Source of the DNA: Teredinibacter sp. KSP-S5-2
Lineage (GTDB): Bacteria; Pseudomonadota; Gammaproteobacteria; Pseudomonadales; Cellvibrionaceae
Length of the DNA: 64,000 bases
Assembly: GCF_032773895.1 (NCBI RefSeq)
Contig: NZ_CP120416.1
Coordinates: 2,292,001 to 2,356,000 of the forward strand
Reading direction: 5' to 3'
Of this stretch, positions 6,920 through 19,900 are shown piece by piece. The translations under genes were made by a program, and so were the position numbers. The notes beneath the pieces are model-generated. The model saw only the letters and a program-made list of their open reading frames with translations, had not been told where the DNA came from and made no database searches. Numbering within the stretch: the stretch's first letter is position 1; every line of letters begins with the position of its first letter.

Positions 6920-9532
6920 TTAATTCGCTAGATTTTCAACAGTTTCGGCGTCACTACTACCAGCAGTATCGATTGAAGAGGAAGACTCCGATTTTTTAAA
7001 TTTAAGTTGAAATAGAATAATTAACGCTGGCGTTAAGAATAAGTCACACAACAAGCCAGATAAAACCGACAGAAAACCGAATTTGCCCAGATTTTCAAAA
7101 CCGGGTGTTGTTGCAACAGACATAATGCCAAAACCCAACCCTAGAATCATCGAGGTAAAAACAACGGCTTGACCACACTCTTTAACCGTCGACTTTAACG
7201 CTCGAATAATATCGTTATCCTTCATTACCTCCACTCTATATTGGGTAATAAAGTGAATAGTATCGTCCACGGAAATACCAATAATAATGGGAGCTAGCAT
7301 CATGGTATAAAAATCCAAAGGCTTGCCCATTAAGCCGAGAATCCCAAGCGCCAAAAAAGAAGGTATCAGATTTGGAATTAAGGAGATAAAGCCGGCCTTA
7401 ACCGAGCTGAAGATAACAAGAAGTATTAGCGATATAACCAACAGCGCCATCCCAAAGCTCTGCAAAATGGTAACGATGAGATAATCAGCAGCCTTCATAC
7501 CCATTGCAAAGATTCCCGTTACCGAAATCGTCGCATCGGGATAATCTTGTTTGATAAGTTCCAAAGAACTGTATATATCCTTTTTCATTTCAACGAAAAC
7601 ATCACGATAACGTTCAGAACCGTAAGTTTTCAAAGTAACAGTAATGTTCGCCTTACTGTATCTCTCACTGACCAGCCGACTTCTCTCCTCCGGGTCAGCC
7701 GTATTAAACATAAACAGCGTTTGTGAAAGCTCTTTCTTGGTCGAGGGAATAACATACTTATCCTCTCGCCCTTCATTTTGCTTCTGATAAGCATCCTTAA
7801 CCACATCGACAATGGATGAAGTAGTAATCACATAGTCGCTATATTTGGTTTCCAGGGTTTCCTGCATATTCTCAATAACACGCAGCACTTCCGGATTTTG
7901 TAGCGCATTATCCTCTTTTACATCCAAATACAATGAGATGCGCGAGGAACCTGCCATTTTTTCATCCATGAGTTTAATACTCTGATAAAAGTTGGAGTCC
8001 TCTGTGTACTGATCCAACACACTGTAATCCACTTTTACTTGCATCGCGCCATAGACACAGACAGCAAAAATAACAATAAAAGGTATGACGACTAGAATCG
8101 GTGATTTCAGTACAAGAGGAATGACTCCATCCAACTGTTTCTGTATGTAGGGAACAATATTCGGCGTTACCTTATCAATAAAACGGCTAACAATATTTAT
8201 TTTTTCGCCAGAATTTTTCGCTATTGGCGACCAAAATTTTAGCAAAATAGGTAGGAGGTATAAGGTAAACAGAAATGCAACGGCAACGCCGGTAGCGGAC
8301 ATAATGGCGAAATATCTCACCGGCACAATATCGGTAAAACATAAGGATAACAATCCAACAATCGTGGTTACTGATGTGAGTAAGCATGCGATACCCGCCT
8401 TTTCGTAGGTCGCGCGCATAGCTTCCTGGAAGTTATATCCTTTATTTCGAAAGAAAAGATAACCCGAAGTAATATGAACGGCATCCGCCATGCCGATTGT
8501 CAGTATCAATAAAATTGTCAGAACAATAAATGGGGATGCAGACAACCCCATCCATCCGGCCAAACCTATCGTCGTAATACTTGTCAAAACGATAATGACA
8601 AACGGCCAGATAACACCTGAAAATGAACGAAACAACAAGAAGAGTAAAACCAACATAACGAAAAGTGCCGCCATGTAAAGCAACCCCATTTCTTCGCCCA
8701 TCTTTACTTGGTTTTCAGAGTCGATAGTATTACCAACTTTATAATATTCAAGATGTTCAGCGTACTCAGGCTTGGTAAGAATACGGGTGATTTCGGCATT
8801 GAGAGCAACATAGTCCGCCATATCCGTTGGCTTGAATCGAGGCATACTATTTTCATCTTCTTCCGTAACCTCCACCTCAAAAGACATGGTTTCCATTGTC
8901 ATATCCATGTTAGCCGCATTCGTAGACAGGTTTTCATCTTCGTCTAGCGGGATCGCACCAAAGTTGGTTTCAATATAAATTGCACCGTACTTCATATCCG
9001 TTGAAAAATACTTCAACGGAAAGTCACGTTGAGAAAGTGCTTTTTCTCGAATTTTCTCCAACTCTATAGAAGATGTGGGTACGTCAGATCCCACTAATGA
9101 AGTCGACAATAAAATATCATCTTCAACGGAAAGAACAAAAGCGTTTGCCAGCGTATCAACTTTAACAACGTGATCTAAAGCAGATTCAGTTCCCTCTCCC
9201 AGGTCATTCCAGTAGTTTATCAAGTCTTCCCGAATACCTTGAACAGCCACCAGCGAATCATGGGAAAACACGTCACCATCTTTTGGCTTATACACAACCA
9301 CAACACCGTCTTCACTGCCAAACTGGTCATGGAACTGGTTATAAGCAACAAAGGCTTGATCATCCTGTTCAAGCCAACGCTCAATAGTGAAGTCAAATTG
9401 TAATTTAGGAATACCTGCGAAACATACTCCAATAAAAACGATAAGTAGTAACACAACGGGTATCCACGCTCGCTGAACCTGAGCGGGCACATTCGTTATG
9501 TAGCGCGAAACAAAGTTAACTATGCTTTTCAT
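6920..9532 (-). CDS. RND-superfamily MMPL transporter
   Basis: An 870-residue inner-membrane protein with the RND layout repeated twice: one TM helix (about 24-44), a large periplasmic domain (about 45-285), five TMs (about 285-435), then a second single TM (near 490), a second periplasmic domain and a final five-TM group (about 690-845). The proton-relay acidic residues are visible in TIGMADAVHITSG in the first half and GISVDDTIHFITQYR in the second. This is the HpnN/MmpL-like class that moves lipids or hydrophobic metabolites. With the LolA-like protein and beta-barrel directly downstream it can form a complete inner-to-outer-membrane path. I infer export of the polyketide, or of a lipid tied to it. 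A 92-bp gap with a strong hairpin separates it from the hydroxylase gene upstream. Confidence 0.9.
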   Translation of the reverse strand: MKSIVNFVSRYITNVPAQVQRAWIPVVLLLIVFIGVCFAGIPKLQFDFTIERWLEQDDQAFVAYNQFHDQFGSEDGVVVVYKPKDGDVFSHDSLVAVQGIREDLINYWNDLGEGTESALDHVVKVDTLANAFVLSVEDDILLSTSLVGSDVPTSSIELEKIREKALSQRDFPLKYFSTDMKYGAIYIETNFGAIPLDEDENLSTNAANMDMTMETMSFEVEVTEEDENSMPRFKPTDMADYVALNAEITRILTKPEYAEHLEYYKVGNTIDSENQVKMGEEMGLLYMAALFVMLVLLFLLFRSFSGVIWPFVIIVLTSITTIGLAGWMGLSASPFIVLTILLILTIGMADAVHITSGYLFFRNKGYNFQEAMRATYEKAGIACLLTSVTTIVGLLSLCFTDIVPVRYFAIMSATGVAVAFLFTLYLLPILLKFWSPIAKNSGEKINIVSRFIDKVTPNIVPYIQKQLDGVIPLVLKSPILVVIPFIVIFAVCVYGAMQVKVDYSVLDQYTEDSNFYQSIKLMDEKMAGSSRISLYLDVKEDNALQNPEVLRVIENMQETLETKYSDYVITTSSIVDVVKDAYQKQNEGREDKYVIPSTKKELSQTLFMFNTADPEERSRLVSERYSKANITVTLKTYGSERYRDVFVEMKKDIYSSLELIKQDYPDATISVTGIFAMGMKAADYLIVTILQSFGMALLVISLILLVIFSSVKAGFISLIPNLIPSFLALGILGLMGKPLDFYTMMLAPIIIGISVDDTIHFITQYRVEVMKDNDIIRALKSTVKECGQAVVFTSMILGLGFGIMSVATTPGFENLGKFGFLSVLSGLLCDLFLTPALIILFQLKFKKSESSSSIDTAGSSDAETVENLAN

Positions 9533-9578
9533 AGAGCCGTCTTTTGAATGAATGTAAAGGAAAGAGAAGAAGAGAGAA

Positions 9579-9618
9579 GCACACCTTGATTAGCGGTTTT
9601 CATCCAATCAAGGTGTGC
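9579..9618 (-). terminator. Strong hairpin ahead of the MMPL transporter gene
   Basis: A perfect 13-bp inverted repeat (GCACACCTTGATT / AATCAAGGTGTGC) with a 14-base loop. It starts about six bases after the hydroxylase stop and is followed on the transcribed strand by a pyrimidine-rich, T-rich run (TTCTCTCTTCTTCTCTTTCC). It could be an attenuating terminator separating biosynthesis from export genes, or a 3'-end stabiliser. The structure is seen directly; the function is inferred. Confidence 0.55.
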
Positions 9619-9624
9619 AAATAT

Positions 9625-10869
9625 TTATTGCGCGTTAACGTCCGCCGTATCTAAATCTGGTTTTTGATTGTTTTCGTATTTATCAATCATACTTAAAAAC
9701 CAACGATATCGATGATTATCCCACTGATAACCATTGAGCTTTTCATCTATCTTAATAGAATTATTTAACTCATCCGGAAATAACTTAAACAGCTTTTTAG
9801 CTTTTTCGGGAACATTTGGCTGATCAAAATTAATGGCAAAGCCCAATGGTTCAACTCGACCATAATGATGCGTAGAGTGTTGAGTCACCATGTGGATATC
9901 TTTATCCACCCCAGGAAATACGCCCGGAATATATTGATGAGAATCTATGTCTATTTTCACATCGATGGTGTAGAAAAGAACCGCCATGATTGGGTTATAA
10001 AACGGAATTGGAAACCCCAATAGACCACGCACATAACCCTCAAGGTAGCCGTTTCCCGCCACTGCAATCATGCCGCTTGGAATAGCATCGTGATGAGGAC
10101 CATGAAGGTATACGAATTCTAGTTCCGAGTTATGCCCCAGCCAGTGATCACGATAAAACCAGGCGTTAATCTGTTTCACAAACTGTGTTTGGATAACGAA
10201 CGCCGCGATACAGGTAACCGGCAACAGTACCAGCGAGAATTGTAAGTATGTGATAACCAGATACCAGGGTGCAACGTAAACAATGTGCGTAAGCAGCCCA
10301 GTAAAGTATGCGTGAAAAATCTCAAGCGTAATATTCGGTTGTCTTTTTAGCTGCCCCTTCCAAGCCGATTGCATAAGAATTTCTTTCACCTGTTCACGCT
10401 TAATCAGGTGAGCGACAAAAATCACTGTGCGATATAGAGTAAGCAAACCGATATGACCGTAAAACGCATAAAGTGCGATTTTTCCCATCAATGCTGTTTT
10501 GTGTGGCCATTCCGGAGTGAAATAAATCACAACATTTTCGATAATCAACACCAAAATAGCCAGATAGTATGGTGCACGCAGGTTTTGCACTTTATGGACG
10601 AACATATAAAGTATTTCTTGCGGACGAGAAAGAATTATCGGCACCTTAAATTCAATACCATGACGCAAAGGAAAGAAAGCCACGGCAGCTGCACACAACA
10701 GCATGCCCACTTGCGCAAGCGGATTATGCATACCGTAGGTAAAATACAAAATCGCCCCGGTTAACACGGCCATAATCACGTAGTCTAGAAAATCGCTTTT
10801 CTTATAGGTGATCCTCACATTCTTGACACCATATAACTTATGATATTTTTCTTCTGTAATGTCTTTCAC
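9625..10869 (-). CDS. Sterol desaturase/fatty acid hydroxylase superfamily membrane protein
   Basis: A 414-residue membrane protein with several hydrophobic helices (about 29-46, 54-68, 100-120, 185-215). It has the three histidine boxes of the di-iron family: HWLGH (HxxxH, near residue 242), HGPHH (HxxHH, near 256) and HSTHH (HxxHH, near 330). These enzymes use two irons and O2 to hydroxylate or desaturate lipid-like substrates at the membrane. The start is a GTG at 10869, with AAAGGG at normal spacing upstream. It follows PKS D by 58 bp, so it is probably a tailoring enzyme that oxidises the polyketide chain. A lipid substrate cannot be ruled out. Confidence 0.8.
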   Translation of the reverse strand: MKDITEEKYHKLYGVKNVRITYKKSDFLDYVIMAVLTGAILYFTYGMHNPLAQVGMLLCAAAVAFFPLRHGIEFKVPIILSRPQEILYMFVHKVQNLRAPYYLAILVLIIENVVIYFTPEWPHKTALMGKIALYAFYGHIGLLTLYRTVIFVAHLIKREQVKEILMQSAWKGQLKRQPNITLEIFHAYFTGLLTHIVYVAPWYLVITYLQFSLVLLPVTCIAAFVIQTQFVKQINAWFYRDHWLGHNSELEFVYLHGPHHDAIPSGMIAVAGNGYLEGYVRGLLGFPIPFYNPIMAVLFYTIDVKIDIDSHQYIPGVFPGVDKDIHMVTQHSTHHYGRVEPLGFAINFDQPNVPEKAKKLFKLFPDELNNSIKIDEKLNGYQWDNHRYRWFLSMIDKYENNQKPDLDTADVNAQ

Positions 10870-10927
10870 GGCGTTTACCCTTTTGAAAGTCTTTCTTGTT
10901 TAGTTAGTTTTTTGATTTATGTAAATA

Positions 10928-13900
10928 TCACTCTGCCAGCTCGGCTTTCATTGCTTGATTACCACTGGCGGGTTTTAAAGCTCTAACACAGAATCGGCGA
11001 ATCTCTACCGCTACCCGCCCCTGTTCATTCAGCAAAAGAATATTGAATTTTTTAATATCGCTGTTCCCGGAAACGGAGTCTTCCTCGACATGAACATAGG
11101 TTTTTAAGGCAAGCGGATGGAATAAATGAATTTCTTCAATGGCAAAAGGCAGATAAGGCGTGGAAGGGTCAATGCCGGAAATCAGGCCCGAAACGGTCTG
11201 GAATGCCCCATCCAATAAGCAGGGATGCAAGATGTACTGACTAAACTCTTGCTTTAGCTGCTCTGCAACCACTAACAACGATAAGGCATAATCTTTATTG
11301 GTATATAGCGTATCCAGAGTTTGGAAACAGGTTCCATAATCAAACCCAGCCTGTTTGAAATTGGGATAATAATCGCCACCGGAAATTTGACGATCACAAT
11401 TATTGATTAACGTTGTCAGATCCACTTGAGCTTTGGTGGCCGTATGGGGTGCAAAACTTAACGCACCCTCAGCATGCAGCACTTTGTCAAAGGTGTCATC
11501 AAACGAGTGAACAACATACTCAACTTGGTCACCAATTTTCTTCAGGCTTACCTGCACGTCTTTTTCAGCGGTGTGATTAAACAACACGGGTTGCATCCAC
11601 ACCACGTTGTCTATACGCGTGACTTTATTCCGCCCCGCAATAGTGCCCGCCACACAAGCCAGTTCCAGGAATGCAGCACCGGGCAACATTTTCTGGCCGT
11701 TAATTTGGTGATCTCGTGCGTAATAAGCATCCGCAGATAAACAAGAGGTAAAGCAAATCTCATTCAACGTCGAAGAGTTATAACTAATCAGCGGATGAAG
11801 CTTGTTGACAGATTCAACCTGAGTTACAGGTTTACGCTCAGTTGGTGTTGCTGTTGTTACCCAATGTCGTTCTTTAGCAAAGGGATAGCTTGGCAAAGAA
11901 ATGCGGCAAGGATGATGATCACCATAAAGTTTTAACCAATCTATTTTTATTCCGCCAACCCATGCCTGAGCTAGAGTGTGTAAATCATTTGTTGTAAAGG
12001 CTGAATCAATAGCGCCTTCTGTAATACTTTCACCTGCTGTTCGAATAATTTTTTCAGATTGGTGTTCTTCTATGAATGCGCCCAACAACTGCTTAAGCTC
12101 GTCGTTGTCTTTGGCTAGCAAAACGATTCTCTCTTGCATGGTCTCTCGACCTGTTTGCAACGTATAGGCAATATTGGCGATATCTGCATGAGGAGCATTT
12201 TCCAGAAAATCATGTAACCGTCGAACCACGTCCAGCAAACGTTCGTCATTTCTCGCTGAAAGCGGAACTGCGTAGAGATCAGCTCGATATTCAGACACAG
12301 ACGGTAGGTTATATTCTTCAAGTAACACACAGGCATTCACACCGCCGGAACCGAAAGCATTGATCATCGCTCGACGAGGTTCATCATGATCTGTTGTCCA
12401 CGGTGTTGCTTTATTCACTAAGAAGAACGGCGACTTAGCAAAGTCGATATTCGGATTGACTTCATCCACGTTAATGCTTGGCACATAATGCTGGTGTGTA
12501 AACTGCTGGATTATTTTGGCTATACCAGCCGTTCCCGCCGCCGCTTCCGGATGACCGATATTGGCTTTTACCGAACCAATTGGACAAAATTGTTTTTTGT
12601 CGGTGTATTTACCAAAGGCATTACTTAACGCCGCCACTTCCAAACTATCGCCAAGCTGTGTACCTGTGCCGTGCCCTTCTATATAGCCGATGGTTTCCGG
12701 ATGCACATTTGCTTTTTGAAGTACCGCATCAATTAAACTTGCTTGAGAATTAGGATTCGGCGCGGAATAACCGTTGGATTTTCCGCTGTGTGCATAAGCA
12801 GAACCTTTAATGACCGCGCAGATCGGGTCGTTATCTTTGATTGCCGCGGAAAGGGGCTTTAATATCAGCGCACCCACGCCTTCGGAAGGCACAAATCCAT
12901 CCTGACCCGCACCATAACTGTAGGTTTTGCCATCTTGAGAGAGCATACCTTTTTGGCAGAACGACTGATATTTATTCGGATGCAAATACAAATTCACACC
13001 ACCGGCCACCGCAATTTGGCAATCGCCATTGCGAATACTCTGAATGGCCAGGTCAATAGCAACCAATGCCGAAGAACAGGCGGTATCTACCGGAATACTT
13101 GGTCCTTGAAAATCAAAGAAATAGGAAATACGGTTCGCAATCGACCAGGGCAATGAGGCCGGGTTTACCGTATTGCCATAGGCTTTTTCTTCAACACCCA
13201 ACAGATTGTATGAATTGGTGGTGACACCGACAAACACACCAACATTGGCACTTTTCCCTTTAGGGTGTTTTTGCTTGAGTTGTTCTCGGGTATAGCCCGC
13301 ATCTTCAAAAGCCGACCAAACCGATTGCAGGAACAAACGCTCTTGCGGATCAATGACTTTGGCATCGCGGGCAGAGATATTAAAGAAGCCCGCGTCGAAT
13401 TTATCGTGGTCCTCTAGAAATCCACCCCACTTACAATATATTTTACCGTTAGCAGCCTCAGCCGGATCGCGGTGATAAAACGCATCGCTATCCCAACGAC
13501 CAGAAGGCACAACGTCAATTAAATCTTTTCCAGCCAATAAGTTCTGCCAATATTCCTGCATGGAACCGGATTGAGGATATATGCCGTGCTGACCAATAAT
13601 GGCGATATCATCATCTTCATTCATCAAGCCGCGGCAGTCGGTTTCGGTAAATGTCTCATCGACCACCGTGTCGGTGTCATTATTATCTACCTGTTGTTCG
13701 ACACCAAGACGAGTTGCCAAATCATCACCGTGATGAATAACAAGGAAGGACACCAATTCATCCAACGTTTCATATTCATAAAAAATAGTTTTCGGTAAAT
13801 CGGCGATATCATTTTCCAGAGCAGCATTGATGCGACTGATAATAACTGAATCAAATCCAAGTGATTCAAAACGTTCATTACTGTCAATACGCTCAACAGG

Positions 13901-16900
13901 AAGCTTGATTTCTTTGCTGATTAAGGTCTTCAGGTACTGAGCGGTTTTAGCTTTTAATTCAACAGGCGCAACATGTTTCGATACCGTGTTCGCTGGGCGA
14001 TTTTGAATCGATGTACTGCCTTCAAAATATTGTTGTATTTTTGATGGCAAACCATACAGAGGAATACCCTGTGTCGCATTGGAAGACAGTAATATTTCCA
14101 ATGACGGGATACCCTCATTCGCTGTCATTGGTTGCATGCCAGTTTGTTGCTGCATGATGTCCAAATCGGCGCTGGACAGCGACATACCGCCGTCTTGCCA
14201 ATAGGGCCAATTAATGGAAAGGCTTTGACCAGAACGTTTACCGGCACGGCATTGAAGATCGCGCTGTTCAATAAACGAATCCAGATAGTGGTTGGCATAA
14301 GCGTAATCGCTTTGCCCAAGGTTACCCATATAACCGGCAACGGATGAAAAGCAAATAAAGATATCCAGCGCTTCGGTTGCGGTGGCTGAATCCAAATTGA
14401 CCACACCGTCTATTTTGGGTAGCAGTACCGAGGCAATCTCTTCATTCGTTTTATTTAAAATAAAGGAATCTCTGTTCACACCAGCGCTGTGAATCACACC
14501 ATTGATGGAACCAAATTTTTCCTTGGCTAATACAACCAGTTTTTCAACGTCTGCTTGCAGGGCAACGTCTGCCTGTTGATACAGCACTTTGCCACCCAGA
14601 GCTTCAAGACTGGATAATTTATCGTGGGCAATATCCTCAGCCTTAGATCGACCAAATAGCACCAAACGAGCATGAAAAGATTGTGCAAGGTACTGTGCAA
14701 AGCGGTAACCCAAACCACCCAAGCCACCCGAAATCAGATACACACCGCCCTGTTTTATCGGCAAATAACCCGCTTTACGCTCATTCAAGCGAGTAAGTTT
14801 TTTCACATAACGCGATTCAGGCGTAAGGTAACGTACTTCCTGATACTGCCATGTAGCTTCTTGCAACTCATCAATTACTAAGTTCACAAGTACATCAGAA
14901 GCTATATCACCGGCAATAATTTCAACCAATTTCCCGGTGTATTTCGGGTTTTCCATTTGCACGGTTTTAACAACACTGGCAAAAGATGCAAATTGAGGGT
15001 CGGAATGACCGTCTTGGGCAAGGCTCACCGTCAAGAGTTTTACCCTATCCGCGTTTTTACAACCCAACAACCCTTTGCACAACCGAATAAACGATTGGAA
15101 TTCAGTAAGCGCATTTTTTCCTTTCGCAGGGAAATAAACCAACGCTATCGGTTTGTCGATATAGGATTGAATACGCTCAACTGTTCGATCAATATCAGCG
15201 TTATTTAATACAGTTTCATTACCGAGACAACTCAATGATTGGCGTCCAGCCGTTGACGTTAATTCATCAACAAACGGTGCCTCGGCATTGAGTGTAATAA
15301 TATTGCTCGCATTAAATGTGGCGTCATCTCTACTGGTTATCGCACTAGGTTGCCATTCCGTTGTGTAAATCACACGTGCATGTTGTTCACTGCTTTGGGT
15401 TACAGCACGCTTTAAAGGTTGCAATACTTTTCGACTGTTATTGATTGCAGCAGCAGGTATTCGGCTTTGTTCAACCGGGCTAATCCAATAACGCTCCTTA
15501 GCAAAGGGATAAGTTGGCAAGGAAATACGTTTAGCCGGAACAGATCGCTTTAATTGCGGCCATTGGATATCCACGCCCGCCACCCAGAGCTTAGCCACTT
15601 TGTCTAACTCGTTGTTTTCCATAACCACGTTGATAAACGCTTTACCAGCTTCACCTTGAATCAGGTTCAATGCATTCGCGCCGGATTTTTCATCCATTGT
15701 GCCGCTATACACACCAGACTCCACCTGCCCGTTTAACCAGGAGCTTAATTTGCTCGCCAGCTCGTCAACACTATTAGCAATCACAGCTAACCGCTCTTTT
15801 AACGGTGTTCTTCCAACCTGAGAGGTGTAAGCAATATCGCTAAAAGTTGCAGAATGCTCGGTACGTAAATAGTCAACAATATTTTTGACATAGGCATTTA
15901 AACTAAACGCATCTCGCGCGGAAAGAACAAACGCCTCCGTCACACCACTTCCTGCCGCTGCAGTTTGCGGTGCAATATATTCCTCAATAATAACGTGCGC
16001 ATTAGCACCACCAGCACCAAACGAACTGACACCGACTCGACGCGGGTTTCCATTTTTGGCATGCCAGTCGGCTAATTCTGTTTGCACATAGAAAGGCGAA
16101 TTTTCAAAATCAATATTGGGGTTGAGTGTTTTGGCATGTAACGAAGGGACGAGCTGATTGTGTTTTAACTGAAGCAGCACTTTCGTAACAGCCGCCATTC
16201 CCGCCGCCGATTCCAAATGCCCAATATTCGACTTCACCGAGCCAATAGGAATAATCTGTTTTTTATCAGCGGATTCTCCCAAGGCTTTTTTCAAACCGGT
16301 AATTTCAATCGGGTCACCCAAGGATGTACCGGTGCCGTGAGTTTCGATATAACTCAATGTGTCGGCTTGAATATTGGCTTTAGTTAACGCATCGGCAATG
16401 ACATTACCTTGTGCATTAGGGTTTGGCACCGTATAGCCATTGGTTTTTCCGCCGTGGTTAATGGCCGTTGCTTTAATGGTGCCGTAAATGTGGTCTCCAT
16501 CTGCAATGGCTTTATCCAGGGATTTCAACAGTAAGGCACCAACACCTTCACCAGGAACATAGCCATCCCCGCCTTCACCAAAACTTCGGCAACGGCCATC
16601 ACTCGCCAAAAAATTACCCTGGCTTAAATTGACGTATTTTTGCGGGTGAACGGCCAGGTTAACACCACCGGCTACAGCAACCTGAATATCCTGATTTCGA
16701 ATAGCGTCACAGGCTAAATGCAGCGCGGTTAACGACGATGAACACATGGTATCCAGCGCAATACTTGGGCCATCAAAATCAAAATAGTATGAAATGCGGT
16801 TGGCTATGGAAGCATAAGAAGAGCTTGGTACACTGCTGTCGCGGTTTAATAACGCATCGGAACCATAAAGTTCGTACTGCCCCCACATAACGCCGACATA

Positions 16901-19900
16901 GACACCCACTTTATGTTGACTGATGGCATCTTTGCTGTAGCCCGCGTCTTCAATGGCATGCCACACTGTTTCTAAAAATAATCGTTCTTGCGGATCAATA
17001 AGCTCCGCTTCTTTGGGCGAAATACTAAAAAATAGTGGATCGAATTTATCAATATCAGTAAGGAAACCACCCCATTTACTGTAGGTTTTGCCTTCCTGAT
17101 TACGGTTTTCATCAAAGAATCGCGCGTGATCCCAACGCCCCTCAGGAATTTCGCTAATACAGTCCTTGCCTTCCACCAAATTCTGCCAAAACTCTTCAAT
17201 GGTATTTGCTTGTGGGTAACGACCACTGACACCAATAATGGCAACATCTTGCTGTTGTTGTTTATTGGGAGAGGAAAAACGATTTCTGCCTGGACGTGTG
17301 CGATGGCTTGTCACCGGTAAACTAGATGGTTGCGCTGATGCTGTCGCGACAATCGGGGTATCTGTATTACCGATTTTGGAACGAACGATATCGGGGTACA
17401 AACTCACTAAATATGCCGCCAACTCCGAAATCGTTTGGTATTCAAAAAACAGCGTTTTTGACAATGAACCAAATACAGTTTCGAGGTCATTGGTTAATCG
17501 CATAGCGATGACCGAATCCATACCATATTTGTCTAGCGCCTGTTTGGAGTCAACTTCATCGGCAGACAGTTTTAATGTGGCAGAGAATAATTGTTTGAGA
17601 TAATTTTCAGATTTCTCTACCGTGTTGTCGCTCAGCGTCAGCTCTGCAATCGGCGCAACCTTGATTGGTGCTGGGGTAGTAATAATGCCATGCAATGTTT
17701 GTTGCAATTTCTCCAGTTCGCCTTCCATGACGATACTCTGTGAATGTGCCAGTTGCAGGCTTCGATGGAAAGCACGCAAACCATTCTGGCTTTGCATCGG
17801 CACAACACCCGCTACTCTTTTCAGTACATCTAAACCAGCATCATCTATTTCCATACCACCGGATTGCCATATCGGCCAATTAATGGATAGCGTTTTACCT
17901 GAACGTTGCCCTGCATCTACCTGCGAATTTCTCATGTGCGCAAATTGGTCCATAAAACCATTTGCTGACGCATAATCCGCTTGCCCCGGATTACCTAATA
18001 CCGAGGACACGGAAGAGAACAGCACAAAGAAATCGAGATCGCACTGTTGACTCGCCTGGTCAAGGTGTTGAGTACAAGTAACTTTTGGCTCAAGTACCTG
18101 CATAAATTCGGCACGGTTCTTTTTAAGGATAAAGTTATCCGCGATCATGCCGGCACTGTGAATAATGCCGTTTACCTGCCCGAATTGCTCAAGCGTGTGA
18201 TTGAAAAAGTGACACACCGCATCATAATCAGATAGATCAAGGGATTGATAACTGACCCGCTCAGGGTTAGTCGCAAGCAGTTCAATTTGACTTTTCTTTT
18301 CTTCCGACAATTCGGATCGACCGGTAACAATAACCTGAGCATCCGTGGTTTGGTTAAGAATATCTCGGGTAAACTCCATACCCAGAGAACCCAAACCGCC
18401 GGTAATAATATACACACCCTGCTCACGGTAAGCGTTGTATTCAGCCTCGTCGATAAAGGCTTGTTCACACCACCGTTGAACCAAACGAATACCATGTTGA
18501 TATTTCACTACGGAATCTGTAACGGCTTGACTGTTTTCATTGATCAACGCCGTCAGTGCAGAATCAGTAGTACCGGGGTCCAATAGTAAAAACTGACCGG
18601 TAATTTTCGGGTTTTCCATAGCGGCGGTTTTTAACAGCCCCGATATACCCAACATGTCTGGTCGTTCACTTACAATTTGAACCAATGTTTCTGGTAGATT
18701 TTTATTCGCAAGTAAGGTTTTAATTTGTTCGAAAATCTGTACAGCGGTTTCGGAGTAACTTAAACCAGTAAAAACATAAACATTTTCCGCATCACCCAAG
18801 CCACGAGTTAACATTTCGCTTAACGTTTTCGCATTGGTTTCCGTCTGCCCAATATACATAACACATCGTGTTTGCTTGTTTTGGGTCGCAGAATGAGAAA
18901 TTGGGCTTGCTTGCCATTCTGGCGTTGCAAAAAGTATTTCGTGGTATGTGGTTGCGCTTTCAACGACAGACGAATCTAACTGACGTGATGTCAGGCCGCG
19001 CATCTCGACACAGAGGTTGCCATCGCGATCCAATAGATCAATATCCAGTTTAACAATATCGCTATTGGCACCGGCATTTTGGGCATAGCTAACGGAAACA
19101 AACATGTTCGCCGAACAAGGAGAAAGGACGCGAACCTTGTCCAAGGCAAATGGCAACATCGGTTTGCTATTGAGTTGTTTTAAATCACCTAACAAACCCA
19201 GTGACGCATGAACAGCACTATCCAGAACACTTGGATGAAGGCTAAAGTCTTCCGCGTTAGATGACACAGACGCGGGAAGTTTTAATTCCGCAATAACCTG
19301 CTGATCGTTACGGTAAAGCTTGTGAACCCCTTGAAAACCTTTGCCATAATAAATGCCCATACCTTCATAGGCGCGATAAAGATCTTCCGTAGATACTTCG
19401 GTAAAGGTATTCGATGTTAATAGCGTGTGTATATCGATGTGACGCGTTGAAACATCCTTTGATAAGGTTATCCAACCCTGACTGTGAAGTACTTCGTTGT
19501 TATTTTCATCGCTGAAAACATCAAACGCGATTTGATCGTCGCCTTCGACAAATAACTCCGTGGTAATCTGTTTGTTCCCGTCGACAACAATCGGTGCCTG
19601 CCAAACAACATTATGTATTTCAATCGCAGAGTAATCGATTGCACTTGCAGCCTGTTCAACTGCCGCTCTGGCAATTTCAAGATACGCCACACCGGGAAGA
19701 ATTTTATGCGTACCGTTGTTGTTTGGTAATGCGACCTGATGATCAGCAAGGAAAAATTCTGTTCCCGAAAATTGTGATTGATAAGTTAAACGTGTTAAAT
19801 CCGATGTGTTTTTATGTAATAGCGGATGAATACCCGTCGCCAGCGAGTGAGCAACGCCAGGTAAATCACCAATAACACTATCAATCCAATACCGTTCTTT

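Noticed and set aside
10928-11800. A thioesterase or reductase at the end of PKS D
   Set aside because: The residues after KS10 form a DH with DHQINGQKMLP and LHPCLLDGAFQ, and the protein ends soon after; no GxSxG or NAD-binding motif is present.
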